The notes under the pieces are model-generated. The model was given only the letters and a program-made list of their open reading frames with translations, ran no database searches and was not told the origin of the DNA. This document shows, piece by piece, positions 1 to 8,116 of a stretch of DNA of 18,056 bases (positions within the stretch are counted from its first letter, which is position 1; the number at the start of each line of letters is the position of its first letter). The DNA comes from Natronohydrobacter sp. (lineage in GTDB: Bacteria; Pseudomonadota; Alphaproteobacteria; Rhodobacterales; Rhodobacteraceae), in assembly GCA_007116445.1 (NCBI GenBank), contig SKIM01000342.1, forward strand, positions 1-18,056, written 5' to 3'. A program made the translations under genes and the position numbers.

Positions 1-904
1 CGATGGAACGGCGGTCGGAGACGGGTTGCAACTCACCGGTTTCGCTCCCATTTCCGGTATCATAGGCCAAGGTCACTGAGCCAGCCCAGTTTTCGTTGAA
101 ACGCCGCGCAACGCCCAGCGTGTATGTGACTGAATTCTTGTCATAAGCGACCAGATCATTTTGACCTGTAGGGCTGATATTGAAATCCTTCCATCTTACC
201 CAGCGCACCGAACCGGTCAGCAGCGTATCTTCCGCGATCCCGGTCTGAAATTCCAGATGCAGGCTTTCCGGAATGGTTGTGTCAAAGGTCGAGTCGGCTC
301 CGGTAACGGTGTTGCCGCCTACTACGACAGTTTCATTAAATGTGTGCTTTACCTTGGAATTATAAGTCAGCGAAACGCGGGCCGCTATTTCAGGCATTTC
401 ATACGCGGCACCGACTAGATATCCCCAAGCTTGATCGCGGTTGGTGTCCAGAGTGTAAGCGATTGGAACCAGTTCTGCTTGGCCTTTGGACCAGACCGAG
501 CGCAAACCGGCATAGGCGCTGAAGCCATTGCCGAAACTGTAGCGCAGCACGCCTGTCAGGGCGGTGCTTTCGATCTTGGCAGATGAACCCGCCAGAATGG
601 CAGGTTGGCCCGAAGGGTATCGCACATCTGCCCCTATGGGTTCATCGATGATGAATGCGTAAGATAACTGATCGTTGATGTCAGCTTTATACGCCAAGCT
701 GCCCTGAAAAATACGCCGGGTAATATTCCCAGTTGCTCCTGGTGCCTCGCCTGAGACGCGCGGTCGTGCGAATTGCGCGCCGAGTTCGAGGTAGCGGCCT
801 TCCTGAAACAGGATCGCCATGGATTGGTTCGACCGCTCGACACCGCCTGACAAAGCGGGGCTGGCAATCAAAGCTATCAGCCCGGATGCGAGATATATGC
901 GCAC
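1..904 (-). CDS. FadL/OmpP1-family outer-membrane transporter (5' part, truncated by window edge)
   Basis: Predicted outer-membrane beta-barrel for uptake of hydrophobic compounds such as long-chain fatty acids. About 301 codons are visible; the 3' end lies beyond position 1. I place the start at GTG (902-904), because a strong Shine-Dalgarno (GGAGGAG, within 911-920) sits at good spacing and no ATG is available. The first 20 residues form a signal peptide ending in SPALSG. The mature protein shows alternating aromatic/polar strands typical of barrels and segments typical of the alphaproteobacterial branch of this family (FQEGRYLELG near the N-terminus, YNSKVKHTF mid-protein, and Trp/Lys-rich strands such as RWVRWKDF). 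It lies downstream of, and in the same direction as, the penicillin-acylase gene with a 130-base spacer, so it may have its own promoter. The exact substrate cannot be told from sequence. Confidence 0.85.
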   Translation of the reverse strand, partial: MRIYLASGLIALIASPALSGGVERSNQSMAILFQEGRYLELGAQFARPRVSGEAPGATGNITRRIFQGSLAYKADINDQLSYAFIIDEPIGADVRYPSGQPAILAGSSAKIESTALTGVLRYSFGNGFSAYAGLRSVWSKGQAELVPIAYTLDTNRDQAWGYLVGAAYEMPEIAARVSLTYNSKVKHTFNETVVVGGNTVTGADSTFDTTIPESLHLEFQTGIAEDTLLTGSVRWVRWKDFNISPTGQNDLVAYDKNSVTYTLGVARRFNENWAGSVTLAYDTGNGSETGELQPVSDRRSI

Positions 905-1034
905 GGAAATCTCCTCCTTCTTTCCGCAGATTTAATATTTCTACGGTAGGACCAAATCCGCGCAGCATGTGATAGATTTCCTAACGGAAGGTTATCATAT
1001 CCGCGACATATGTGACCGGTTTGCAACGGCAGGA

Positions 1035-3497
1035 TCATTCGCCGACTGGGCGCAATCGGGTGATGCCCACAGCCCCGCCGCGCGCCAGTTCGGGGTCAAG
1101 GGTCATGGGAATGTACTCGCCGCGTCGCCACAGATCACCCAGATCGTCGTAATGGCGTGACAAGGGGTGGCCCGATTGCCCGGTGGACAGGATGAAGACC
1201 GAACTTTCGGGATCTGCGAAATCATAGACGCCGCGATAGACCGCACCATGGACATTCGCAAAAGGCTCCGGATCAAGCCCGGAGGTGCGCCCGCGATTGA
1301 GCGTATGATCCCCGCCTGATGTCGATTGCCGAATATTCACGAAATGGCGCAGGATCGGGACATCTCCCAAGACCGAATGACGATGCGTTGCCATATGGGC
1401 ATCACCCCAGCGCCAGCTCTCCAGCGCGTCGCCATAGCGCTCGGTCAGCCGCAAGAGCGCTTCATCGAGGGCGGAAATCGCAATATCCGTGCAATTCTCG
1501 CGCACTGAGGATTGTACGATATTGCACCATTCACTCGCCCCGTCCGTGTCGCGAAACACCCGCTCGATAAAGATCGGATCGACATGGGTGAACGCATCCG
1601 CGAGCGGGCCCAACTCATCGCGGATCAGCCGCGACTTCAACTCGCGCATCCAGGCCGCATAGATCAGTGGCTCTGGCAGATGCTCGTTCATCTCTCCGTT
1701 CCAATCCGCCAGCAGACGCAGCGCGCGTTGGCGCAGATGGGCGCGGGTGCCTGCGGGTGCGGCCTCGCCCGAGAACCACAGATCCGCTGCCACCAGCGGC
1801 AATTGCAGGCGCGCGGCAGGGCTGACTGTATCGAGTTGCGCCTCGATGAAACTGTCTCGGGTATGGACCGACCGCACCCGCATCAGATGTGCAAAGCGCT
1901 CGATACGCTGCGTGTCACCCCAGTCGTGGCTGACATGAAGCGGAAAGGGACGGTCGAGGATCTTGTTATTGGTATTGCCGAGAATGCCGTATTCCGGGTC
2001 TATAAAACGCGGATTGGCTGAATAGGGCAGGGTGCCCAGCCAGCGGTTCTGCGCACGCCAACCCGGCGACGGCATGCGACCTTGTGTTTCATGATTGGCA
2101 TCACGGCGTGGCATCCGGCCCAGCACCTGCATGGCGATACGGTCCTTTGAGGCCAGCATCAGCGTTTGCGACGGGGCCACGAACAATTCGCCCGCGTCCA
2201 GCGCATCCTCTATGGTCTGCGCACGCATCAGGCGATGGGCGGCGGACAGGGTTGTGTCAGCAGGCTCCAGTGCAGTCCAGCTGACAGTCGCGACATGACC
2301 GGGCGGCGTGATCGTGCCAAGGTCGAACAGCGCGCCTGACAGAACCGGCCCATTTTCAGACCAGCGCAGCGTCAGGGTAATCGGGTCTTCATCCTTGATA
2401 CGGATGATCGAGCCGCGTGTCTCGAATTCTGCCCAGCCATCCAGGCTACGGTATTGCAGCGGATCATCCGGGTTCAACGTCTCGATAAAGACATCTGCAT
2501 CGTCCAGATAAGATGAGGTGATCCCCCAACCAAGCGCCTCGGAACGGCCTGACAAGATCGCCGGCACACCAGGTATGCTGGCGCCGATGACGCCACCGCT
2601 CTGCAATTCCAGGCGCGCAAGATACATCAGCGAAGGAGCGGTCAGCTCAAGATGTGGATCATTGGCAAGGATCGCACCATCGCCGGCCGCGCGTGACGGA
2701 GCTGCGGCAAAACTGTTGGAGGCCCCCGCCAATGCAAGCGGCGCAACAGGATCCAGCGGATCGCGCTGGCTTGCGAATTGCAGGTTCGTTGGCAAATCGG
2801 GAAAGAGCGTTGCATAACCGGGCAAGGCCGCAACCCCCGAACCGGGAGCGTCAGGCATCAGGTCGCGCAAGCGCTCAGGCGGCACAGCAAGGGAAACTCG
2901 GGCGCGCAGCACTTCTCGTGCGATGGCGCTATTGGTCTGCAGCGCCATCAGTTTCAGGATCGCGAGCGAATCCGCCGCCTGCCAGAGGGGCATCTCAGCG
3001 GAGAACAGAAAGAATTCGGGCGCCCCGCGTCCGCGCGCACGCTCATTGGTCAGACGCAACCAGGCATTGACCCCCTCGGCATAGGCTGCGAGTGCCGCTT
3101 GCGTTTCAGGATCCTGCGCCGCAACGGAACTGCGCGCCAGTCCGTACAGATCGAGCCTGCGCATCAATTCATCGACGCGCAGCGTTCTGCGCCCGAACAT
3201 TTCCGACAATCGCCCCTGTGCCGTGCGGCGCAGCATCTGCATCTGCCAGAGCCGGTCTTGTGCATGAGCAAACCCCAGCCCGAAAAACACGTCTGCATCA
3301 GTCTCGCCGAAAATATGCGGAACATTATGCGTGTTGCGCACAATCTCCACTTCGCTGGTCAAGCCGCGCAATGTGAAGCTTTCAGAGTAATTCGGCAGTG
3401 ACCGCGCGAGAAAGGCATAGACCCCGATCATGAACAACACGACCAGCAGCGCGACCCCTGCGAAAATCCTTAGAAGCCAACGAAAGAATGTGAACAT
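1035..3497 (-). CDS. Penicillin-acylase-family N-terminal-nucleophile hydrolase, membrane-anchored
   Basis: Amidohydrolase of the penicillin acylase (S45) family, which cleaves amide bonds of beta-lactams, acyl-homoserine lactones or other acyl-amides. The open frame extends to 3569, but the ATG at 3497 opens the hydrophobic segment (MFTFFRWLLRIFAG...), giving 820 residues, normal for the family. Residues 1-30 form a membrane anchor or uncleaved signal. The alpha-subunit region carries VPHIFGETDADVFFGLGFAH followed by AQDRLWQM (about 59-88), a family hallmark. The predicted nucleophile is Ser260 in GASNSF, where autocatalytic cleavage would release the beta chain; GNTNN and HDWGDTQRI lie further downstream. 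A divergent dehydrogenase gene begins 96 bases away, so the two promoters share that spacer. Location is probably periplasmic, attached to the inner membrane. Substrate is unknown; quorum-signal degradation is possible but only an inference. Confidence 0.88.
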   Translation of the reverse strand: MFTFFRWLLRIFAGVALLVVLFMIGVYAFLARSLPNYSESFTLRGLTSEVEIVRNTHNVPHIFGETDADVFFGLGFAHAQDRLWQMQMLRRTAQGRLSEMFGRRTLRVDELMRRLDLYGLARSSVAAQDPETQAALAAYAEGVNAWLRLTNERARGRGAPEFFLFSAEMPLWQAADSLAILKLMALQTNSAIAREVLRARVSLAVPPERLRDLMPDAPGSGVAALPGYATLFPDLPTNLQFASQRDPLDPVAPLALAGASNSFAAAPSRAAGDGAILANDPHLELTAPSLMYLARLELQSGGVIGASIPGVPAILSGRSEALGWGITSSYLDDADVFIETLNPDDPLQYRSLDGWAEFETRGSIIRIKDEDPITLTLRWSENGPVLSGALFDLGTITPPGHVATVSWTALEPADTTLSAAHRLMRAQTIEDALDAGELFVAPSQTLMLASKDRIAMQVLGRMPRRDANHETQGRMPSPGWRAQNRWLGTLPYSANPRFIDPEYGILGNTNNKILDRPFPLHVSHDWGDTQRIERFAHLMRVRSVHTRDSFIEAQLDTVSPAARLQLPLVAADLWFSGEAAPAGTRAHLRQRALRLLADWNGEMNEHLPEPLIYAAWMRELKSRLIRDELGPLADAFTHVDPIFIERVFRDTDGASEWCNIVQSSVRENCTDIAISALDEALLRLTERYGDALESWRWGDAHMATHRHSVLGDVPILRHFVNIRQSTSGGDHTLNRGRTSGLDPEPFANVHGAVYRGVYDFADPESSVFILSTGQSGHPLSRHYDDLGDLWRRGEYIPMTLDPELARGGAVGITRLRPVGE

Positions 3498-3593
3498 GAG
3501 CCTGATGCGGTCTTTCAGTTGACGGTGAAATTGTCGCTGATAGGTATAAGCCAAGCGCACAAAGCGCAATCACAAGAATTCGAGAGGGATGCT

Positions 3594-4472
3594 ATGGCAA
3601 GGGTCGCGTTTCTGGGGCTTGGCGTTATGGGTGGGCCGATGGCTGCGCATCTGGCGCGTGCCGGGCATGATGTGACAGTTTTCAACCGCACGACAGCAAA
3701 AGCGGAAAACTGGGTTGCGGTCCATGGTGGTCAGTTCGGGGTCACGCCCAAAGTCGCAGCCCAAGGCGCAGAAATCGTGTTTGCTTGTGTCGGCAATGAT
3801 GACGACTTGCGCAGCGTTTGTCTGGGCGATGATGGTGCTTTCGCGTCCATGCCAAAAGGGACAATCTTTGTCGACCATACGACAGTCTCTTCGCGGGTCA
3901 CGCGCGAATTGCACGACCTCGCACAGGCGCAAGAGATTGGCTTTGTCGATGCCCCGGTCTCGGGGGGGCAGGCCGGCGCGGAAAACGGTGTTTTGTCGAT
4001 CATGTGTGGGGGCGCGCAGGGCGATTTCGACCGTGCTAGAACTGTCATGGCGGCCTATGCCCGCGTCTGCAAGCGCATGGGCGAAAGTGGTGCGGGCCAG
4101 ATGGCCAAGATGATGAACCAGATCTGCATCGCGGGCCTGCTGCAAGGGCTCGCAGAGGCGCTGCATTTCGGCGAAAAAGCCGGAATGGATGGGCGCGCGG
4201 TGGTCGAGGTGATCAGCCAGGGGGCCGCAGGATCTTGGCAGATGGTCAATCGCCACGGTTCAATGCTCGACGGTGCGTTCAACCACGGTTTTGCGGTCGA
4301 TTGGATGCGCAAGGATCTTGGGATCTGTCTGAAGACCGCCGATCAGATAGGGGCGGCCCTGCCGATGACTGCGCTTGTTGATCAGTTCTACAAGGATGTT
4401 CAGAACATGGGCGGTGGGCGCTGGGACACTTCAGCCCTGATCGAACGTTTGCGCAAGCTGGGGGAGGGGTGA
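3594..4472 (+). CDS. NAD(P)-dependent 3-hydroxyisobutyrate-dehydrogenase-family oxidoreductase
   Basis: Beta-hydroxyacid dehydrogenase of 292 residues, the usual length. The frame is open back to 3519, but the ATG at 3594 has a Shine-Dalgarno (GAGAGGG, 3582-3588) and starts directly at the Rossmann fold. The dinucleotide-binding motif GLGVMGGPMA is at residues 8-17 and is followed by NRT after the second strand, which suggests NADP rather than NAD. The substrate motif DAPVSGG is at 119-125, and the catalytic Lys172 lies in GAGQMAKMMNQ. Possible activities are 3-hydroxyisobutyrate, tartronate semialdehyde, 2-hydroxy-3-oxopropionate or glyoxylate/succinic semialdehyde reduction; the sequence alone does not decide. 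The stop codon overlaps the ATG of the next gene by one base, so the two are translationally coupled. Confidence 0.9.
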   Translation: MARVAFLGLGVMGGPMAAHLARAGHDVTVFNRTTAKAENWVAVHGGQFGVTPKVAAQGAEIVFACVGNDDDLRSVCLGDDGAFASMPKGTIFVDHTTVSSRVTRELHDLAQAQEIGFVDAPVSGGQAGAENGVLSIMCGGAQGDFDRARTVMAAYARVCKRMGESGAGQMAKMMNQICIAGLLQGLAEALHFGEKAGMDGRAVVEVISQGAAGSWQMVNRHGSMLDGAFNHGFAVDWMRKDLGICLKTADQIGAALPMTALVDQFYKDVQNMGGGRWDTSALIERLRKLGEG

Positions 4473-4999
4473 TGCTCTATTCCTTGGGGGATCATAGCCC
4501 GGTGCCGCCGAGTAATGGCGATTTCTGGATCGCCCCTGGTGCGCATGTCATCGGGCAGGTGTTCATGGGCGAGGGCGTCTCGATCTGGTTCGGGGCTGTA
4601 TTGCGTGGCGACAATGAACCGCTCGTGATCGGAGAAGGCACGAATATTCAGGAAAACTGTGTTCTGCATACAGATATGGGGTATCCACTGACCATCGGCG
4701 CACAATGTACCATCGGACACAAGGCCATGCTGCATGGCTGTGTGATTGGTGATGGCTCCCTGATCGGAATGGGGGCAACGGTGCTGAACGGCGCTCGCAT
4801 CGGGAGTGGGTGTCTGATCGGGGCAGGGGCATTGGTAACCGAAGGGAAGGAAATCCCCGATGGCTCATTGGTCATGGGCGCACCAGGTCGAGTTGTGAGA
4901 ATGCTCGACAAAGACGCGCAGGAGAAGCTCATTGCATCGGCGACCGGGTACCGCAACAATATGGCGCGCTTCAAATCCGGGCTGACCGCATTGCGCTGA
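4472..4999 (+). CDS. Gamma-carbonic-anhydrase-like left-handed beta-helix protein
   Basis: Hexapeptide-repeat protein of 175 residues in the gamma-carbonic anhydrase/YrdA/PaaY family. Imperfect [LIV]-G-x-x-x repeats run from about residue 20 to 145. The three zinc-ligand histidines are present: His66 (VLHTD), and His83 and His88 (IGHKAMLHGC). A conserved Arg/Asp pair is in VLRGDNE, and the C-terminal cap reads MGAPGRVVR. It begins at ATG 4472, one base into the TGA of the upstream dehydrogenase; a GTG at 4469 is an alternative. The ribosome site is the G-rich run at 4461-4468 inside the upstream gene. The three ligands make metal binding likely, but many members of the family show little carbonic anhydrase activity. 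No promoter is seen between the two genes. Confidence 0.92.
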   Translation: MLYSLGDHSPVPPSNGDFWIAPGAHVIGQVFMGEGVSIWFGAVLRGDNEPLVIGEGTNIQENCVLHTDMGYPLTIGAQCTIGHKAMLHGCVIGDGSLIGMGATVLNGARIGSGCLIGAGALVTEGKEIPDGSLVMGAPGRVVRMLDKDAQEKLIASATGYRNNMARFKSGLTALR

Positions 5000-5010
5000 C
5001 GCGGTGTTCT

Positions 5011-5035
5011 GATTGGGACAACAGATGACCCAATC
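5011..5035. terminator. Hairpin in convergent spacer (7-bp stem)
   Basis: A perfect inverted repeat, GATTGGG (5011-5017) and CCCAATC (5029-5035), with an 11-base loop lies 12 bases after the gamma-carbonic-anhydrase stop. No T-run follows on either strand, so it is not a classical intrinsic terminator. It may stabilise the 3' end of the upstream transcript or act with the second hairpin. The rest of the 242-base spacer between the two convergent genes shows no convincing coding frame. Confidence 0.4.
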
Positions 5036-5063
5036 GCTTGGACCGCGTGTTTCGGGTGTTATC

Positions 5064-5097
5064 ATCAGGCCGTGTCAGTTTGCTCTGCGGCCCTGAT
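5064..5097. terminator. Second hairpin in convergent spacer (bulged 9-bp stem)
   Basis: ATCAGGCCG (5064-5072) pairs with CGGcCCTGAT (5088-5097) with one bulged base and a 15-base loop. It lies between the convergent gamma-carbonic-anhydrase and FliG-like genes and could serve either transcript. There is no run of T on either side, so the terminator role is inferred from position and stem only. Confidence 0.35.
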
Positions 5098-5241
5098 AGG
5101 GTCGCATGGCTGGGCCCCATACCAACAGTATGTCGCACCTCCCAAGCCCTGGTCTGGTGATCGGGTAAACATGCTGGACCGCGTCGGATAACCGGGCGGG
5201 CTTTTCCGAGGAGTGCTGCCGGGATCAAATCCGCAGTCACA

Positions 5242-6363
5242 TCACCCCTTTGGAACGATGAGTGTAATCGTGCCTTCATCTGCGAGTCGGCGCACGGTCC
5301 CCGCGACACGCGACAGAGCCGCCTCATAGTTGTCCTGCTCCGGGGCGGGCAGGGCGGTCGAATCTTCGCGAATGGACTCAGCCAGACGCTTCGACATGTT
5401 TGAGAGCAGGAACTCATTGGTTTTCGCGTCCTCCTCTTTCCCGGCGGCGAGGATGAGCATCAGATCTTCATTCGCCAACTCCCGCATCAATGTCGGCACA
5501 TCGCGTTCTGAAAGGCGGGCCGGGATATCCTGATAGGTGAATATGGACTTGCGGATTCCGTTCGCATAATCCTTGTCGGTCGCTTCGAGTTCACGCAGCA
5601 ATTGATCGCGGGCTGAAGCCGGTGATGCGTTCAGAATTTCGCCCATGCGTTTACTGGGGGGCAGAGCGAAGGCGCGCGGGGGCTTTGAGGTGATCTGTTC
5701 AGCAAGCGTCTTGCCGACGCGCGCAACAGTTTCAGGCGCGATCGCTTCAGTCTGCGACACGGCGATGGCAAGCGCTTTTGCCTGATCAGAGGGGAGCTTC
5801 ATGAGCAGCTTTGCCGCCTTGTCAGTGCTGAGCTTCGAAAGAAGTACGGCGCCGACGACGAGTGATTCCTGTGCGATCAACCCCTCAAGTTCATCGAGAT
5901 CAGCGTTTTCCAGAATCGTCCATGAATCGTTCTGACCCGTGCCGTTGGCCATTGATCGCAGGCGCTGCGCTGCACCAGCATCCAGTTTACCGTCGAGCAT
6001 TTCGAGCGCCGCATCAAGACCGTCGGGAAAAGACAAACCAATCTGATCGAGGATCTCGACGAATTCATCGACCACCGCGCACATCGTCTTGCGATCGATC
6101 AGGCCCATCGTTCCCAAGGTTTGCGTCAGCATCGTCTGTAAATCTTCCGGCAGGCTGGAAATCGGTGTATCGACCCCTTCCGCCACCAGCAGTCGCACAA
6201 TGATTGCCGCTTTCTGCGCGCCGGTCAGATGGCTGGTATCTGCGCTTCCTGTCGATATTTTGTTCAATGCCGAGGCGACGTGGCTATCACCCGGGAGGTC
6301 CGGTGCAAAGCCGTCATCGCCGCCAAAATTACTGACCATAAGCTGGTTGTCCATGGAAACCAT
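5242..6363 (-). CDS. FliG-like flagellar motor switch protein (divergent orphan)
   Basis: FliG homologue of 373 residues from the preferred ATG at 6363 (AGGGG ribosome site upstream; ATG 6354 is an alternative). The frame is open to 6468, but that extension runs through a terminator and begins with TTG. Residues 1-44 are a low-conservation extension. FliG_N is at about 45-140 (LTGAQKAAIIV), the middle domain at about 145-235 (LIAQESLVVGAVLLSKL) and FliG_C at about 265-373 (IFTYQDI, RDVPTLMRELANEDL, FLLSNMSKRLAESIRED, ending VRRLADEGTITLI). In flagellated bacteria FliG sits on the MS ring and couples stator torque to rotation. Oddities: the EHPQ motif of the middle domain reads ESLV, the usual Gly-Gly linker is absent, and no other flagellar structural gene is nearby. 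It may be the working FliG of the strain or a diverged paralogue. Confidence 0.8.
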   Translation of the reverse strand: MVSMDNQLMVSNFGGDDGFAPDLPGDSHVASALNKISTGSADTSHLTGAQKAAIIVRLLVAEGVDTPISSLPEDLQTMLTQTLGTMGLIDRKTMCAVVDEFVEILDQIGLSFPDGLDAALEMLDGKLDAGAAQRLRSMANGTGQNDSWTILENADLDELEGLIAQESLVVGAVLLSKLSTDKAAKLLMKLPSDQAKALAIAVSQTEAIAPETVARVGKTLAEQITSKPPRAFALPPSKRMGEILNASPASARDQLLRELEATDKDYANGIRKSIFTYQDIPARLSERDVPTLMRELANEDLMLILAAGKEEDAKTNEFLLSNMSKRLAESIREDSTALPAPEQDNYEAALSRVAGTVRRLADEGTITLIVPKG

Positions 6364-6444
6364 CTTGCGCGCCCCTGACATGTCACTCGTTGCAGTGGAC
6401 AATCCTTCAAAAGCTTCAAGAAAAGGTTTATCTGTCCCTCGGAC

Positions 6445-6483
6445 AAAATAAAAAGCGCGCCGCAGCAAAGGCCGGGCGCGCTT
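6445..6483 (-). terminator. Intrinsic terminator of the purB/small secreted protein unit
   Basis: Read on the minus strand, AAGCGCGCC (6475-6483) pairs perfectly with GGCGCGCTT (6453-6461) over 9 bp with a 13-base loop. A T-rich tract (five Ts, then A, then four Ts; 6445-6454) follows at once. It begins 20 bases after the stop codon of the 54-residue gene and separates that gene from the FliG-like gene, which must therefore have its own promoter or depend on read-through. Confidence 0.85.
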
Positions 6484-6503
6484 GTTTCAATCACTTGCTT
6501 AGG

Positions 6504-6668
6504 TCAGCTGCTCATCGGTTCGACACAGGTCTGGCTGCTCGCGTCAAACACTTGGCCATCTGCACAGGCAGAGGCGGTCTGCGCGGGTTTCATGCTCGAA
6601 CACATTGCAGTGGCGATTGCCGGGCTGAGGGTCAGGGCCAATGCTGTGAGTGCAATCTTCAATTTCAT
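6504..6668 (-). CDS. Small secreted Cys-containing protein (54 aa)
   Basis: A short gene lying between purB and the FliG-like gene. The start ATG (6666-6668) is preceded by a textbook ribosome site (AAGGAGAG, 8-9 bases away), and the stop is followed by a strong intrinsic terminator. The product begins MKLKIALTALALT and has a clear signal peptide cleaved near IATA-MC. The mature part is only about 33 residues and has three cysteines (Cys23, Cys35, Cys48 of the precursor). Its segment CADGQVFDASSQTC resembles the CxxGxxFDxxxxxC core seen in very small secreted or chitin-binding-like proteins. Cys23 directly follows Met after the Ala-rich site; the preceding residues do not form a lipobox, so secretion to the periplasm is more likely than lipidation. 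Function is unknown. The signals around it make it a real gene despite its size. Confidence 0.8.
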   Translation of the reverse strand: MKLKIALTALALTLSPAIATAMCSSMKPAQTASACADGQVFDASSQTCVEPMSS

Positions 6669-6732
6669 CGGGCTCTCCTTTCTCGATTATTTGAAGCCTA
6701 GCACGATTCTTTCGCAATCAACCCGTGTTTTG

Positions 6733-8040
6733 TTATTTTTCGCCGAAAACGCGCACAAAAATCGTCTCAACGTGCTTTGTGTGGTAGTCGAGATCAAATT
6801 TCGAGCGAATTTCATCCTCGGACAGCGCCGCGCGGACATCGGGGTCAGCGAGCAGCTCCTCCAAGAAATCGCAGCCCTGTTCCCAGACTTTCATGGCATT
6901 GCGTTGTACGAGCGTATAGCTGTCTTCACGTGTGACACCGGCCTGCGTCAGCGCCAGAAGAACGCGCTGCGAATGAATCAGCCCACGGAATTTATTCATG
7001 TTGGCGATCATGTTATCAGGATAGACGACCAGCTTGTCGATCACATTGGTCAGCCGCGCGAGCGCAAAATCCAACGTGACAGTTGCATCCGGTCCGATCA
7101 TCCGCTCGACCGAACTGTGCGAAATGTCACGTTCATGCCAGAGCGCCACATTTTCCATCGCTGGAATCACGGCCATCCTGACCAGTCGCGCAAGCCCGGT
7201 CAGGTTCTCCGTCAAAACTGGGTTGCGCTTGTGCGGCATGGCGCTGGAGCCTTTTTGGCCCTTCGAGAAAAATTCCTCCGCTTCAAGTACTTCTGTCCGC
7301 TGCATGTGGCGAATTTCTATGGCGATATTCTCGATGGAGGAGGCGATCACCCCAAGTGTTGCGAAAAACATCGCATGGCGATCGCGCGGAATGACCTGCG
7401 TGCTTATGGGTTCGGGCTGCAAGCCAAGAGCAGCGCAGACATGCGCTTCAACCGCGGGGTCAATATTGGCGAATGTCCCGACCGCACCGGAAATTGCACC
7501 GGTCGCAATTTCCTGGCGCGCAGCCGCGAGCCTGTCACGATTGCGTGCCATCTCCGCATGAAACCGCGCCAATGTAAGACCCATAGTCGTGGGTTCGGCA
7601 TGAATGCCGTGGCTGCGCCCCATACGGATCGTGAACTTGTGCTCGAATGCGCGCCGCTTCAGAGCATCGAGCAGGCGATCGAGATCAGCAAGCAAGAGAT
7701 CCGCTGCGCGCACCAGTTGCAGGTTGAAGGTCGTGTCGAGCACATCCGAACTGGTCATGCCCTGATGCACGAAGCGCGCGTCCTCATTGCCGATGATCTC
7801 CGCCAGATGAGTCAGAAATGCGATGACGTCATGCTTGGTGACTGCTTCGATTTCGTCGATGCGCGCGACGTCAAATTCGACGTCCTTGGCTTTCCAGACA
7901 GCGGCGGCACTTTCTGCTGGAATTACGCCCAGCCGCGCCTGAGCATCGCAAGCATGGGCCTCGATCTCGTACCAGATGCGGAATTTCGCTTCGGGAGACC
8001 AGATAGCAACCATTTCAGGACGGGAGTAGCGCGGGATCAT
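6733..8040 (-). CDS. purB: Adenylosuccinate lyase
   Basis: Fumarase/aspartase superfamily enzyme of 435 residues. It cleaves SAICAR to AICAR and adenylosuccinate to AMP, each releasing fumarate, in purine synthesis. The signature loop GSSAMPHKRNP is at residues 264-274 with its catalytic Ser265. The other conserved regions are MTSSD at 95-99 and GRSHGIHAEPT at 141-151, which supplies the general acid His. The ATG at 8040 has AAGGAAG seven to eight bases upstream. Length and motifs match the short bacterial form found in alphaproteobacteria. The next gene on the strand, the small secreted protein, begins 64 bases beyond the stop with no terminator in between, so they may be co-transcribed. The 173-base spacer to the divergent chemoreceptor gene must hold both promoters. 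Confidence 0.97.
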   Translation of the reverse strand: MIPRYSRPEMVAIWSPEAKFRIWYEIEAHACDAQARLGVIPAESAAAVWKAKDVEFDVARIDEIEAVTKHDVIAFLTHLAEIIGNEDARFVHQGMTSSDVLDTTFNLQLVRAADLLLADLDRLLDALKRRAFEHKFTIRMGRSHGIHAEPTTMGLTLARFHAEMARNRDRLAAARQEIATGAISGAVGTFANIDPAVEAHVCAALGLQPEPISTQVIPRDRHAMFFATLGVIASSIENIAIEIRHMQRTEVLEAEEFFSKGQKGSSAMPHKRNPVLTENLTGLARLVRMAVIPAMENVALWHERDISHSSVERMIGPDATVTLDFALARLTNVIDKLVVYPDNMIANMNKFRGLIHSQRVLLALTQAGVTREDSYTLVQRNAMKVWEQGCDFLEELLADPDVRAALSEDEIRSKFDLDYHTKHVETIFVRVFGEK

Positions 8041-8116
8041 GTGCAGAACTTCCTTGATCGTGGAAATGTCGGCTGGATAGCGGCTTGAGAGATATCTCGC
8101 AAGACCCTGTAATTAA

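Noticed and set aside
990..1012. Imperfect inverted repeat (CATAT/ATATG with GGT/ACC outside) between the penicillin-acylase and FadL-type genes
   Set aside because: The core is only 5 bp, the outer arms do not align without a gap, and the first part adjoins the acylase stop; too weak to call a site.
5039..5183. The 10-mer TGGACCGCGT occurring twice in the convergent spacer
   Set aside because: Two copies of a short GC-rich word about 135 bases apart do not make a repeat family, and no att or IS structure surrounds them.
6364..6468. N-terminal extension of the FliG-like frame to 6468
   Set aside because: It begins with TTG inside the intrinsic terminator of the upstream unit and has no ribosome site.
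6592..8088. A 498-codon open frame on the plus strand opposite purB and the small secreted gene
   Set aside because: It is the antisense shadow of purB, which has full family motifs and a ribosome site; the antisense translation has no recognisable domain and a composition rich in Arg, His and Cys.
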